A stretch of 64,000 bases of DNA from Methanobacterium formicicum DSM 3637. GTDB lineage: Archaea > Methanobacteriota > Methanobacteria > Methanobacteriales > Methanobacteriaceae. The notes under the pieces are model-generated. The model was given only the letters and a program-made list of their open reading frames with translations, ran no database searches and was not told the origin of the DNA. How positions within the stretch are numbered: the first letter of the stretch is position 1; every line of letters begins with the position of its first letter. The stretch lies in NCBI RefSeq assembly GCF_000302455.1, contig NZ_AMPO01000009.1:1-64000 (forward strand). Direction: 5' to 3'. The position numbers and the translations under genes are program-made. Below, in pieces: positions 34,374 through 44,813 of this stretch.

Positions 34374-35513
34374 ATGAAATTACTGTTTATCGGGGCCCGT
34401 CTATTTGATGATGTGGCTCTCTACACTAAAAATAAAGGAATAAACACAGTTCTAACTGAATCAAACCCTGAATCACCTAATCTAAATCTGGCGGATTCCC
34501 ATTACATTGTTCCACGTGGAATGGATCATCCCAAAGAAATTGCCATTAAAGAAGATGTTGATGGAGTAGTTCCACTTATAGGGATTGATGGTCCTCTTTT
34601 TGATGTGGCTTTGCTTAAAGAAGAATTGGAAAGAGATTATGGTTTACCGGTAGTAGCATCACCACCAGATGCTGTTTCAATCTCAGGGGATAAGGTAAAA
34701 ACCAAAAAATTTCTGGTGGAAAATAATATAAAAACACCAGAATACAGTTTGATCAGCTCTGACCACCAACAGGATTTAAATGAATTTCCTCAGGTTCTTA
34801 AACAGTCACAGGGACAGGGTGGTAAAGACATTAAGATCGCATTATCCAGGGATGATGTTATTGATTACCTGGAGCACTACAGCAGTGCCCTGGCAGAAAA
34901 ATTCTTAAATGGAATTGAAATATCCGTGGAAATTTTAAGATGGAATGGACACTCTGTTCCGTTGGTCCCGGTTTATAAAGGTAGAACAACCCTTGACTGC
35001 ATCCACCCCCTGCATAAAATAAAAAAAGCACCACTTAATGTGGAAAATACAGACACCCATGAACTTAACCATACCATCCAAATGATTGCCCAAAATATAG
35101 GGGAATTAATGGGTGTTGAAGGCACATCAGACCTTGATCTCATATTGACCCCTGCAGATAATGAAACATTTGTACTGGAAATTAACACTAGACCCAGTGG
35201 AACCCGTTACCTGACTGCCGCATCCTGTGATATATACCCCTTACAGGAAATGGTGGATATGGCCACGGGTTCATGGAGTGCTGATCAAGTGGTTAAACGG
35301 AAAAAAGAGTATTCTGCACTGGAAATTCCAGTGGGAGATTATTCCAGTGATCGTAACAATTTCGGATTCCGGAAATTTCACGGAGAAAATAGCTGGATAA
35401 TTCACGGCCCCAAAAAACATCAAAGAATAACCATTCGAGGCAAAGATGAGGAAAATGCTCTTGAAACTGCGGGAAAACTTAATTTAGATTTGGGGAATAA
35501 AATTAAAGAATAA
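34374..35513 (+). CDS. ATP-grasp (CarB-like) ligase of the pseudomurein cluster
   Basis: A 379-residue ATP-grasp enzyme with the three-domain plan: N-terminal pre-ATP-grasp (MKLLFIGARLFDDVALYTKNKG), ATP lid GDKVKTKKFLVENNI and KQSQGQGGKDIKI, then ISVEILRWNGH and metal-binding FVLEINTRPSGTRYLTAA. ATP-grasp enzymes make amide bonds from acyl-phosphates. In Methanobacteriales a CarB-like ATP-grasp gene sits with MraY-like and Mur-ligase genes of pseudomurein synthesis, as here; adding an amino acid or peptide to a nucleotide-linked precursor is the likely role, but the substrate is not established by this sequence. Confidence 0.85.
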   Translation: MKLLFIGARLFDDVALYTKNKGINTVLTESNPESPNLNLADSHYIVPRGMDHPKEIAIKEDVDGVVPLIGIDGPLFDVALLKEELERDYGLPVVASPPDAVSISGDKVKTKKFLVENNIKTPEYSLISSDHQQDLNEFPQVLKQSQGQGGKDIKIALSRDDVIDYLEHYSSALAEKFLNGIEISVEILRWNGHSVPLVPVYKGRTTLDCIHPLHKIKKAPLNVENTDTHELNHTIQMIAQNIGELMGVEGTSDLDLILTPADNETFVLEINTRPSGTRYLTAASCDIYPLQEMVDMATGSWSADQVVKRKKEYSALEIPVGDYSSDRNNFGFRKFHGENSWIIHGPKKHQRITIRGKDEENALETAGKLNLDLGNKIKE

Positions 35514-35782
35514 AATCCAATAAAAATTACTTTGAAATAATAATCTGGAAAAAGTTATAATAAATAAACTGATTAAATACAAGTAATCTTTAAAAAGGGT
35601 ATGGATATATACTTACAATCTAATAATTTGACATTCAGTTTGAATAATAATCTACATTCAATTTGAATTGATTATGAATGTTTAAGCATTCATTTTTAAG
35701 ATTATTACAATTCTACAGAGTAAAATTCTTTAAATTCATAATATAATTTCATTGTTATAGAGGTCATATAATAGGTGGTAAA

Positions 35783-36859
35783 TTGAGCAATACAGAAACA
35801 CTAATTTTAACATTAATTTTAACATTTTTAGCTACAATATTCTTCACTTACTTCGTTCGTAAGATACTCAAAGATGCGGATGTAACTGACAGCCCCATAG
35901 TAACAGAACACAAACATAAAACAGGCACCCCTACCATGGGCGGCCTGGCCATGCTCCTGGGAGCAGCACTGGCGGCAGCAGTTTATTTTAATGAAAAAAA
36001 TCTGGTTCTTACCGTTTTGATCATGTTAAGCTCCGGTTTGGTGGGATTACTGGATGATCTTCTGGGATTGAAGATCAAGGAAGTGCAGAAAGTGGCACGT
36101 AACATTTCCACCAATCCCATAACCATAGGCCGTTTAACTCTTAAACCCGGTGAAGAAGCCAGGGTTGCAACAGAAAAGGCCAGAAGTGATCTTCCAGATT
36201 TATTAGATGATGGAAAAGTTGAAATCACCGGAGAAACACCGATAAAAACTGAAGGGAAAGAAAGAGATAAAATACTGGCCCAGATTGTTATAGGAGTTTT
36301 CCTGGCAGCTACAGGGGCAGTTAGCAGTGCGGTTTTAGGATTTGAAGCAGGAATATTCATCATTCCCGTGGTGATCTTTGGTATTATAGGTTCCATTAAC
36401 TCAGTGAACCTTATTGATGGAATGGACGGGCTTGCTGCAGGCATATTAACCATTGCCTCTGCTTCCTGTGCTATTTTTTCAATTATAACTGGAAATCCCA
36501 CCGCTGCAATGCCTTTTGCAGTTTTAACTGGAGTTTCAGCTGGTTTTTTGGTGTTCAACCATTATCCTGCAAGCATAATCATGGGAGATACTGGTTCCTT
36601 TGCTCTGGGAGCAGGATACATTACTGCCGGTTTTCTGGGTGATGTTATCTACTTTGCAGTTATTGCCCTGGCCATACCAATCATCTCAGTAATTGTCAGC
36701 CTCATGCACCGTTCTCATATTATAAAATTGCCTGTTGAACCTTTACATCACACATTAAATTACAAGGGACTCTCTGAAAAAAAGATAATCGTCCTTTACT
36801 GGTCAATTACCCTCATAATTTGTGTGGCAGCTATTTTAACATATCAATTTATACTTTAA
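35783..36859 (+). CDS. MraY-like phosphoglycosyltransferase (pseudomurein lipid-I step)
   Basis: A 358-residue membrane protein with about ten helices of the MraY/WecA polyprenyl-phosphate transferase superfamily. Hallmarks: GTPTMGGLAML, the DDLLGLK motif (about residue 92-98), SVNLIDGMDGLAAG, MGDTGSFALGAGY and the HRSHI/EPLHH ending. Expected to transfer a glycopeptide phosphate to undecaprenyl or archaeal polyprenyl phosphate. Unlike bacterial MraY it carries about 65 extra hydrophilic residues (about 103-165) in a cytoplasmic loop. The start is TTG 35783 with AGGTGG before it. It lies between the ATP-grasp and Mur-ligase genes. Confidence 0.9.
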   Translation: MSNTETLILTLILTFLATIFFTYFVRKILKDADVTDSPIVTEHKHKTGTPTMGGLAMLLGAALAAAVYFNEKNLVLTVLIMLSSGLVGLLDDLLGLKIKEVQKVARNISTNPITIGRLTLKPGEEARVATEKARSDLPDLLDDGKVEITGETPIKTEGKERDKILAQIVIGVFLAATGAVSSAVLGFEAGIFIIPVVIFGIIGSINSVNLIDGMDGLAAGILTIASASCAIFSIITGNPTAAMPFAVLTGVSAGFLVFNHYPASIIMGDTGSFALGAGYITAGFLGDVIYFAVIALAIPIISVIVSLMHRSHIIKLPVEPLHHTLNYKGLSEKKIIVLYWSITLIICVAAILTYQFIL

Positions 36860-36905
36860 TCATGATTTAACTCTGTGGGAATACAATTCAGGAATAGGAC
36901 ATACA

Positions 36906-38324
36906 ATGAAACAACTTACCACCTCATATCTGGCTAAAAAATGCCAGGGAGAGTTAATTGGCAATAATCAGGTTATAATCGGCATATTTAATATTTTAAA
37001 GGATGCAGGAAACGGTGACGCTATCATAAGGCACTGGATTGATGAAACAGGTGTGCAAATAGCCTCTGATAAAGGTGCTTCATGTGTGATAACCCAGGAT
37101 GCCCGTGGAAACGCAATTGAAACCGCCAAAAAACTTAATTTTCCAATTATTTTAACTGAAAAAATCGAATTAATTAATGCCTTTGCCCTTAGGTGGGCCC
37201 TTGATACTTACGCCCCCGATACCCTAAGAATAGTGGTAAGTGGGACTAACGGCAAATCCACCACCACCCACATGATACATTCCATTTTAGTAGAAGCAGG
37301 TTACACTGCTCACACCAATACTGACTCAGAATCAGAGTTTAACACCCTGATCGATCCCATGGTAGCTAAACAGATTGCTGAGTTTGATGGAAATCTGGAT
37401 GCGGTTGTTCTGGAGGTTTCAGAGGTTCAGGGATGGGATGACAGGAACATGGACGACCACGCCCATCTCATGACCAGTGCAATCCAACCACAAGTAGTGG
37501 TCCTAACCAACGTGGCACTGGACCACATTAGCCTGGTGAATTCTCTGGAAGAAGCATCAAAAGAAATTTCAGGCACATTGAAAGGATTCAAAGGGAATTA
37601 TGTGGTTTTAAATTGTGACGATCCACTAATACGTAACATGCAGAGTCTGGTTTCACCAGAAAAAAAGGTTATATTCTATGGCTCAGGATCCAATGTTGAA
37701 TTCCATGAAGAAGGAATCTTCCACAAAGGAAAACTACTCATCCCCCTGGAAGATCTTCCATTTAAAAGTCCTCATTTCATCCAGAACACTCTTGCAGCAG
37801 TGAGCACAGTACTTGCTCTTGAAATTAATCCCGAAATCATCATAAAAGCAGTTAAATCTTATAATCCCTTAAAACGCAGGTTCACGGTACTGGGAACTGA
37901 GCCACTCATTATTGATGACTTCGCACACAACCCCCAGGGAATAAAAGCCACCATTAACAGTGCAGCTGATCTGACTTCCGGAAATCTTCATGTGGTTTGT
38001 GCCATTAGGGGTTCCAGAGGAAACTCACTTAACAAATTAAACGCTCAGGCTGTTGCTGATTCTGTTAAAAATCTCAACTGTAACTTAATATTGACCAGTA
38101 GCCAGGATGTGGTGGATAGTGCTAACTGGGTTAAAACTTCTGAGAAAAAGGTATTTATAGATGTACTGCAAAAGGAAGGAATCAATTACATCCATTATGA
38201 AACTCTGGTAGATGCATTAAAAAAAGCTTTAAAATCATCCCATAAAAGGGATAGCATACTTCTTATCGGTGCTCAGGGCATGGACCCCGCATCATATGTT
38301 TTAAAAAGTATAACTGTCGAATAA
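36906..38324 (+). CDS. Mur ligase-family pseudomurein peptide ligase (pMurE type)
   Basis: A 472-residue Mur ligase: ATP-binding loop VVSGTNGKSTTTHMI (about residue 111-125), central domain LTNVALDHI, a Lys-containing NCDDP region and C-terminal domain DDFAHNPQG. It joins an amino acid to the growing peptide on a nucleotide precursor by acyl-phosphate chemistry. Next to the MraY-like gene, the same place as characterised pMurE in related methanogens. The N-terminal domain is longer than in bacterial MurE. A 22-bp-period duplication surrounds its stop codon. Confidence 0.88.
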   Translation: MKQLTTSYLAKKCQGELIGNNQVIIGIFNILKDAGNGDAIIRHWIDETGVQIASDKGASCVITQDARGNAIETAKKLNFPIILTEKIELINAFALRWALDTYAPDTLRIVVSGTNGKSTTTHMIHSILVEAGYTAHTNTDSESEFNTLIDPMVAKQIAEFDGNLDAVVLEVSEVQGWDDRNMDDHAHLMTSAIQPQVVVLTNVALDHISLVNSLEEASKEISGTLKGFKGNYVVLNCDDPLIRNMQSLVSPEKKVIFYGSGSNVEFHEEGIFHKGKLLIPLEDLPFKSPHFIQNTLAAVSTVLALEINPEIIIKAVKSYNPLKRRFTVLGTEPLIIDDFAHNPQGIKATINSAADLTSGNLHVVCAIRGSRGNSLNKLNAQAVADSVKNLNCNLILTSSQDVVDSANWVKTSEKKVFIDVLQKEGINYIHYETLVDALKKALKSSHKRDSILLIGAQGMDPASYVLKSITVE

Positions 38325-38359
38325 ATCATTAATCCTAACAAAATAAATCATTAATCTTA
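38320..38359. repeat. Duplicated 18-bp motif at the pMurE stop
   Basis: AATAAATCATTAATC..TA occurs at 38320 (containing the stop codon) and 38342, a 22-bp period duplication that copies the stop region. Confidence 0.75.
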
Positions 38360-38850
38360 ATATTTTAACTTAAATTAAATGATAATTTCATGTTTCTATC
38401 ACTAATGTTCTATCGATTATATTTTATTCCACTAAAATAAAATTCCAATATAAATAAACCTATATTATTTATTCCATTTAGCACTAATATTCCCAATATA
38501 TTCATTAACTCTCATTAAAAAAAAGGAAGGATTAGGGTTCATCCTTGATTATTCAAATCATTTATAAATGAATTTATTAAGGTCAAATAATAGAAATAAC
38601 CTTGATAAATTCCTATAAACCCAAAATCAATACACTTAAAGGAATACGTTCAATTAACCCATTGAAATATTTCAAAGATACCATGGTAAATTGTTTAAAC
38701 AAATTACACCATGAATTTACATTTCATTAATCAAAAGGTAATCAATACTCATAATTAAAGATCAGATGATAAGAAAGTATTGATACGCGAAAATAAAAGT
38801 ATTGACAGATTACGTGAAAAGAATTAGAGAAACAAGTCGGTGTTAAATAA
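38325..38850. other. Spacer between the two Mur ligase genes
   Basis: About 525 bp, no gene. Apart from the duplicated stop region it is AT-rich and should hold a separate promoter for the second Mur-ligase gene. Confidence 0.5.
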
Positions 38851-40434
38851 ATGAGTACAGATATGGACAAGCATTCATCTGAGGTGGAAAAAATTCCTCA
38901 AAAAAGAATGGAAACCTACGGAGTTATTGGTGTGTGTGGCGTTGTGGGTAACCTGGCTGCCAGAGTCCTTATGGATCATGGTCATCATGTAATATGCACT
39001 GACATTCATAGTTCCAATAATTGCCCATTCCTTTATACTTTAAATGATTATAACACCCAAATTTACCTGAATGAACATCCAGAAGCGTTTTTTAAGTCAT
39101 CAGATTATATAATACCACCACCCAGCCTCAAAAAAACTTCGAAATTGTTCCACAGGATAGAAGACAGCTCGGCTCAGCTTATGGAAGTGGAGGATCTCCT
39201 GAAACAGATTACCCCAAATAAACCAGTTATCTGCATCACTGGAACCAACGGTAAAACTACCACCACCACCCTCCTGAAGCATTTCTGTTATAATGCCGGA
39301 TTAAAACCAACAGAACATGGTTTCATGACTCTTCAGGGGAATATTGAGTACATCCCACCATTACAATGCAGATTGGCTGGAGATATTGCAGTGGTGGAAA
39401 CTGGTACTGAAGGGAATACAGGGGATTTGAAGTTCATAATGGACAGATGCCATCCTTCCTGCGGGGTTATAACCAACATAAACCCGGATCACCTGAACAA
39501 CGGACATGACTTCATGCATTACAGTCTTATTAAGGGGGAACTCTTAGAAGAGCTTAAGGGCAAAACTGTAGTGGTTAATGGAGATGATCCTACCATTATG
39601 GCACTTATCTCCAAGATGGATTATCAGGGGAAATTGGTAACTTTTGGAGTTGAACACGAAGTTCAGGGCGAAAGTAAGAAGGAATGCTGGTGTGGGGAAG
39701 AAGTCATACTGCACGAAACAGTTTCAGGAGTAGGATACTATGAGTGCCAGTGTGGTTTAAAACGTACTATTCCAGATTATCTGGCCACAAATATCCGTGG
39801 TAACAGTTTTATTCTGCAAACCCATGATAAGAAGATTGAAATGGAAATGGGGATCACTGGACTGCACAATGTTTACAATGCCCTGGGAGCTATTGCAGTG
39901 GGCCATGAATTGTTGAAAATGCCCCTTGAAGACATTAAAAAATATCTCATAACATTTAAAGGGGTTCCGGGACGTTTAGAATACATTTATGAAAGTGAAA
40001 ATCTGGATTTAATTGTTGATTATGGGCACAATCCCTCTGGAGTGGAAACAGTACTCAGAGAGCTCCATAAAACTTATGATAAACTAGCAGTAGTCATAAC
40101 CATATCATCAGAATCAGGAAAGACTGGGGATACGGATATTATCATGCGAGCAATGTCCAACGCCGATTTTATTATACCTGCCTCTTATTACTCCCGACTG
40201 GCTTCAGAAAAATATATTTCATCTGAAAAGATCATAACACCCTCTGTAGAACCTGAAAAATTCCGTGAGGGAACCCTGGGAGCCACCAGAGAACAAGTGA
40301 TAGAAGGCTTTAAAAAAGGATTAGAATGTGATGCAGATGCCGTGGTATGTATGGGTGAAGCTGCGGTGAAATACAAGGAAGATATTAAAATTTGGATAAA
40401 TTCAAGGGATAATTTGATAGATTTACAAGATTAA
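38851..40434 (+). CDS. Mur ligase-family protein with Cys4 ribbon (pMurC/MurT-like)
   Basis: A 527-residue Mur ligase. Residues 20-60 form a Rossmann-like N-terminal domain (YGVIGVCGVVGNLAARVL), then ITGTNGKTTTTTLLKHF (about 131-147), ETGTEGNTGDL, TNINPDHLNNGHDF, and DYGHNPSGVETVL in the C-terminal domain. In the middle domain a Cys4 cluster (CWCG about residue 277 and CQCG about residue 301) resembles the zinc ribbon of MurT. GGTGTTAAATAA precedes the ATG. Likely acts on a pseudomurein precursor. Three downstream genes follow with a 75-bp gap. Confidence 0.85.
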   Translation: MSTDMDKHSSEVEKIPQKRMETYGVIGVCGVVGNLAARVLMDHGHHVICTDIHSSNNCPFLYTLNDYNTQIYLNEHPEAFFKSSDYIIPPPSLKKTSKLFHRIEDSSAQLMEVEDLLKQITPNKPVICITGTNGKTTTTTLLKHFCYNAGLKPTEHGFMTLQGNIEYIPPLQCRLAGDIAVVETGTEGNTGDLKFIMDRCHPSCGVITNINPDHLNNGHDFMHYSLIKGELLEELKGKTVVVNGDDPTIMALISKMDYQGKLVTFGVEHEVQGESKKECWCGEEVILHETVSGVGYYECQCGLKRTIPDYLATNIRGNSFILQTHDKKIEMEMGITGLHNVYNALGAIAVGHELLKMPLEDIKKYLITFKGVPGRLEYIYESENLDLIVDYGHNPSGVETVLRELHKTYDKLAVVITISSESGKTGDTDIIMRAMSNADFIIPASYYSRLASEKYISSEKIITPSVEPEKFREGTLGATREQVIEGFKKGLECDADAVVCMGEAAVKYKEDIKIWINSRDNLIDLQD

Positions 40435-40509
40435 AAATATTTACAAAACAAAAAACAAGTTTACGAGATAATAGGAATTTATAATGAGTTAATTAGCAGG
40501 TGAAAAAAT

Positions 40510-40944
40510 ATGTTCATAAAGGTAAGAAGAGATACCCTGATTATTTTAATGTTGGCATTTATTCTTATCACATCTGGAAGAGTGATGTCATACATGTCTT
40601 ATGCTTCATCTAATGGAACTGATCAGGGAGTTGCAATATCAGGAGTTATAGTTAAAGGAAACGATATTGTGCCCACTGAATCCATAAGAACCAACATTGC
40701 CAATGTGGGTTTTAGAACTGGGAGTTATATTCAGGGGGATACTCTCATAACCAGTAAACGAAAGGTGCCCATGAATGAAGCCCTGGAAAATGCACGTCAG
40801 GCAGCGATGCTTTCCACCATTCCAGGAACGACACTAACACCAATCAAAGCTGCGGATGTGCAACTGGACAAAAGTACAGGTATATTAACCGTTAACGTCA
40901 TTGAAGACTTTTCTACAGTGCAAGTAAACGGAACTTCTAGGTGA
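40510..40944 (+). CDS. Exported POTRA-like protein
   Basis: A 144-residue protein with one N-terminal membrane helix (DTLIILMLAFILITSGRVM, about residues 8-26) and an outside domain. VAISGVIVKGNDIVPTESIRTNIANVGFRTGSYIQGDTL (split here: VAISGVIVKGNDIVPTESI and RTNIANVGFRTGSYIQGD) has the beta-alpha-alpha-beta-beta pattern of POTRA domains, as in FtsQ and BamA. Followed by a short helix-strand region. AGGTGA precedes the ATG. It begins a three-gene run (gaps 7 and 3 bp) after the Mur ligase gene, so a role in cell-wall assembly is possible but inferred. Confidence 0.6.
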   Translation: MFIKVRRDTLIILMLAFILITSGRVMSYMSYASSNGTDQGVAISGVIVKGNDIVPTESIRTNIANVGFRTGSYIQGDTLITSKRKVPMNEALENARQAAMLSTIPGTTLTPIKAADVQLDKSTGILTVNVIEDFSTVQVNGTSR

Positions 40945-40951
40945 AGTAAAG

Positions 40952-42223
40952 ATGATTGATAAACGTTTGAAAACAATTCTGGTATTCCTGGTGACCATAG
41001 CATTGTTGGTTAACACCTCCGCTGCCACTTGTAACATAGTGGTCATCACCGACCCCACTGGAACCGATCCCAATGGAGCTGCAGCAGGCAGTATGTCCTT
41101 TGCAGATAACATGTTCCAGTCCACCTTCATTTTATCCAAGGAAAAGCATTTCTCAGTTCTCTCAGGGGGAGAAGGTAATTCAACTGAGAGACTAAGAGCA
41201 ATCACCAGTACATTAACCTCACTGGAAAATGGTGCTTCACCCAGCACTGCTGCAAATGCAGCCAATAGTTACTCAGGAATCAGGGTAATGGTAGGAACTG
41301 CTACCCAGGGAGCAGCAGTGGGAGGATCCTATGATGTTTATGTGGTGACTGTGGCTAATGACGGCACTATCACAGTTACACCTCATGCCTCAGACGGAGT
41401 TGCAGTACTTCCAGCTGGAACAAAGGGTGCTATAATACACTTGCGTAACACTGAAGGAAACCCCCTTTACGGAACAGCAGAAGCTGTACGTCAGCAAACC
41501 GCAATTAACATTGGTAAAATGATTCGTGATGGTTATCCGGCCACCAAAATCTTGGGCTCAGCAATGGCAGAAGTAGCACAGGATGCTGGTGAAAAGTATG
41601 GGGGAGGAGGAAATAACCTGGTATCTTCCATATCCACTGGAGACATGTTCACTCCAGCCAAATTGAACACAACCGGTTACCCTATGGACGAAGCATATTC
41701 CAAAGAATGTCCCACCTGTGGGTGGAGTATTGGATTCCCTGCAGCAGATAACTATCAGACCTGTCCCTATGATGGCACTGCACTGAAAACAGTTTCTGCT
41801 ACAGATGCATTAAGTGATAAGATAACTGTCACCAGCAACACTACCTCAGTTTCAACTTACGGAACTGATGCAGCAGGAATCAGTGAAACCACACAGGAGC
41901 TTGTACAGTATTCAGTTAAGAAAAATGGTTTTAACAGTGCCACAATAGCCAGCACTATAAATAAAGCCATAGACAATGGTAACCTGGTTGGTGTAAACTA
42001 CATAGAACCTAAGGATATAAACATCGTGGAAAGCACCCGTTCTGTGGGAGTTTATTATAAGCCCCTTCCAGATGGCCGAACTTCCCCACCATGGAATCTA
42101 CCTATAAGCACATCACTACTGGATATTGTCGGGAGTATACAGACTGCAATTGGATTGATACTGATAATCCTGGTATTATTCCGCAGCACATTAATCAGTT
42201 CTTTCCTTAAAAAAAGGCGGTAA
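40952..42223 (+). CDS. Exported, C-terminally anchored protein with a zinc ribbon
   Basis: A 423-residue protein: signal peptide (LKTILVFLVTIALLVNTSAA), about 360 residues outside, and a C-terminal anchor (IQTAIGLILIILVLFRSTLIS then KKRR). In the middle CPTCGWSIGF and TCPYDGTAL form a CxxC/CxxD zinc ribbon, unusual for an exported domain. The first 200 residues resemble a periplasmic beta-rich module (VMVGTATQGAAVGGSYDVYVVTVAND). I do not recognise the family. It is placed between the POTRA-like and DUF356-like genes with tight spacing, presumably functioning together. Confidence 0.65.
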   Translation: MIDKRLKTILVFLVTIALLVNTSAATCNIVVITDPTGTDPNGAAAGSMSFADNMFQSTFILSKEKHFSVLSGGEGNSTERLRAITSTLTSLENGASPSTAANAANSYSGIRVMVGTATQGAAVGGSYDVYVVTVANDGTITVTPHASDGVAVLPAGTKGAIIHLRNTEGNPLYGTAEAVRQQTAINIGKMIRDGYPATKILGSAMAEVAQDAGEKYGGGGNNLVSSISTGDMFTPAKLNTTGYPMDEAYSKECPTCGWSIGFPAADNYQTCPYDGTALKTVSATDALSDKITVTSNTTSVSTYGTDAAGISETTQELVQYSVKKNGFNSATIASTINKAIDNGNLVGVNYIEPKDINIVESTRSVGVYYKPLPDGRTSPPWNLPISTSLLDIVGSIQTAIGLILIILVLFRSTLISSFLKKRR

Positions 42224-42226
42224 ACC

Positions 42227-42604
42227 ATGACTTTGATACTAATTCGTGCTGAAAACCAGACTAAAATTCTTAACAGCCTGGCAGATATTGAAAGACATGC
42301 AGGACTCAAGATCAATGGGACCCCTAGAATTATGGAAAATAGCATGGCGGATAAATATGCACAGAGCATATTAAATGCTAAATTAAGGTCTAGATCTAAA
42401 ATTGCGGTTGTAGTATCAGTTCAGGAAGATGCAACTCGCAGTATTCTCCAGATAAAAAAAATACACCCCCCAGCGCATATACTGGTTATAAGCAAAGAGT
42501 ATACTCAATGGGAAAAGATAAAAAAGATTTTCAATACCCTTCCCCCACTTAAAGGGTATTATTCTGCTAAAAACCCAAATCTGAAAAAACCGAGGAAAAA
42601 ATAA
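42227..42604 (+). CDS. DUF356-like methanogen protein
   Basis: A 125-residue cytosolic protein that I identify, with moderate certainty, as DUF356: TLILIRAENQTKILNSLADIERHAGLKINGTPRI and the KIHPPAHILVISKE strand-helix block are typical (given here as short parts of the protein). The C-terminus is very basic (NPNLKKPRKK). Its function is unknown. It starts 3 bp after the stop of the zinc-ribbon membrane protein gene with GGCGGT as ribosome-binding site, so it belongs to that operon, an unusual link of a soluble methanogen protein with exported proteins. Confidence 0.55.
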   Translation: MTLILIRAENQTKILNSLADIERHAGLKINGTPRIMENSMADKYAQSILNAKLRSRSKIAVVVSVQEDATRSILQIKKIHPPAHILVISKEYTQWEKIKKIFNTLPPLKGYYSAKNPNLKKPRKK

Positions 42605-42707
42605 AAACAACTAGAAAAGTATCTATTTTAAAATACAACCAAAATAAAAGAATAGTTAAGGTAAAAAAGTTAAAACTACCTTAACTTAATAACCTTTTTA
42701 TAACTTC

Positions 42708-43184
42708 TTAACCCTTTTTAATTCTTGCAATATCACCTATAGTGGCTTTTTGCATATGGGCACCACGTAAATCATCCATTTGTGCCTGGTCTGTTTTTTC
42801 AAGTAGAGTTACCTTCAAGCTTCTTTCCAGTTTCCGTGCTAACTTCAGATCAGGAACCATCTTCCCTGATTCCAAACGGTGTATCACTGAAACCTTCTCG
42901 TATATCTTTTCACCCAGATCTTCCCTGGACCAACCCATTTTCTCACGAGCTTTCCGGATTACATTCTGGTAATCCTCAATAACTTCATGTGTTGGTTCCT
43001 GAGATCTAAATGATTGTCTTCTACCTGCAGGTGGCCTGCTACCAGGACCTCTCTGAGGTTTTGGGGGTTCTCTTTGTACTTTACCAAATTTTGAACAATC
43101 ATTACATGTTAACATAATAGAATTTTCAATTTTCGTTCTAACTGGCTTTCCAATAACCTTTTTTCCGCATATCTCACATCTCAT
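42708..43184 (-). CDS. mbf1: Multiprotein bridging factor MBF1 (archaeal)
   Basis: A 158-residue archaeal MBF1: N-terminal zinc ribbon CEIC...CNDC (about residues 3-30), a Pro/Arg-rich linker, and a Cro-type HTH (about 68-125) with KAREKMGWSREDLGEKIYEKVSVIHRLESGK. Expected to bridge regulators and TBP or bind ribosomes. GGGATCATC precedes the ATG. It is divergent from pan; AGTTT(T)AATTGGTA is duplicated in its leader (43197-43231). Confidence 0.92.
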   Translation of the reverse strand: MRCEICGKKVIGKPVRTKIENSIMLTCNDCSKFGKVQREPPKPQRGPGSRPPAGRRQSFRSQEPTHEVIEDYQNVIRKAREKMGWSREDLGEKIYEKVSVIHRLESGKMVPDLKLARKLERSLKVTLLEKTDQAQMDDLRGAHMQKATIGDIARIKKG

Positions 43185-43196
43185 GATGATCCCTTT

Positions 43197-43231
43197 AGTT
43201 TTAATTGGTAATCTTTATAGTTTAATTGGTA
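43197..43231. repeat. Direct repeat in MBF1 leader
   Basis: AGTTTTAATTGGTA at 43197 and AGTTTAATTGGTA at 43219 repeat with a 22-bp step immediately upstream of the mbf1 ribosome-binding site. Confidence 0.7.
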
Positions 43232-43326
43232 TATACTTAGAACACCTCAATACTTAAATATTATTAGGGACAATAAACCCAATAAATAATATCAATATAA
43301 GCGGATATTATTCTTCACCAACCTAA

Positions 43327-44578
<1,252 letters not shown>

Positions 44579-44597
44579 GCATCCGTGCCCCTCATTA

Positions 44598-44604
44598 TTT
44601 TTTT
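44598..44604 (+). terminator. Poly-T terminator after pan
   Basis: Seven T residues 20 bp after the stop, without a hairpin. Confidence 0.45.
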
Positions 44605-44706
44605 ATTTTAAATTAAAGTATTTATTGAAGTATTTTCATTAATTGGAAAAAATATTTGATTAAAAAAATATTGAAAATTATTGAGAAAAATAACATACAA
44701 AATCAA

Positions 44707-44739
<33 letters not shown>

Positions 44740-44813
44740 GTGATGACTGATGGGCGAGCTGAGGCTTATTCTACTTCTACCTCTTTTTTTCATGAATTAG
44801 TTTACTAGAAATT

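Noticed and set aside
38325..38850. Hidden small gene between the Mur ligases
   Set aside because: All frames are interrupted and the sequence is of AT-rich spacer type.
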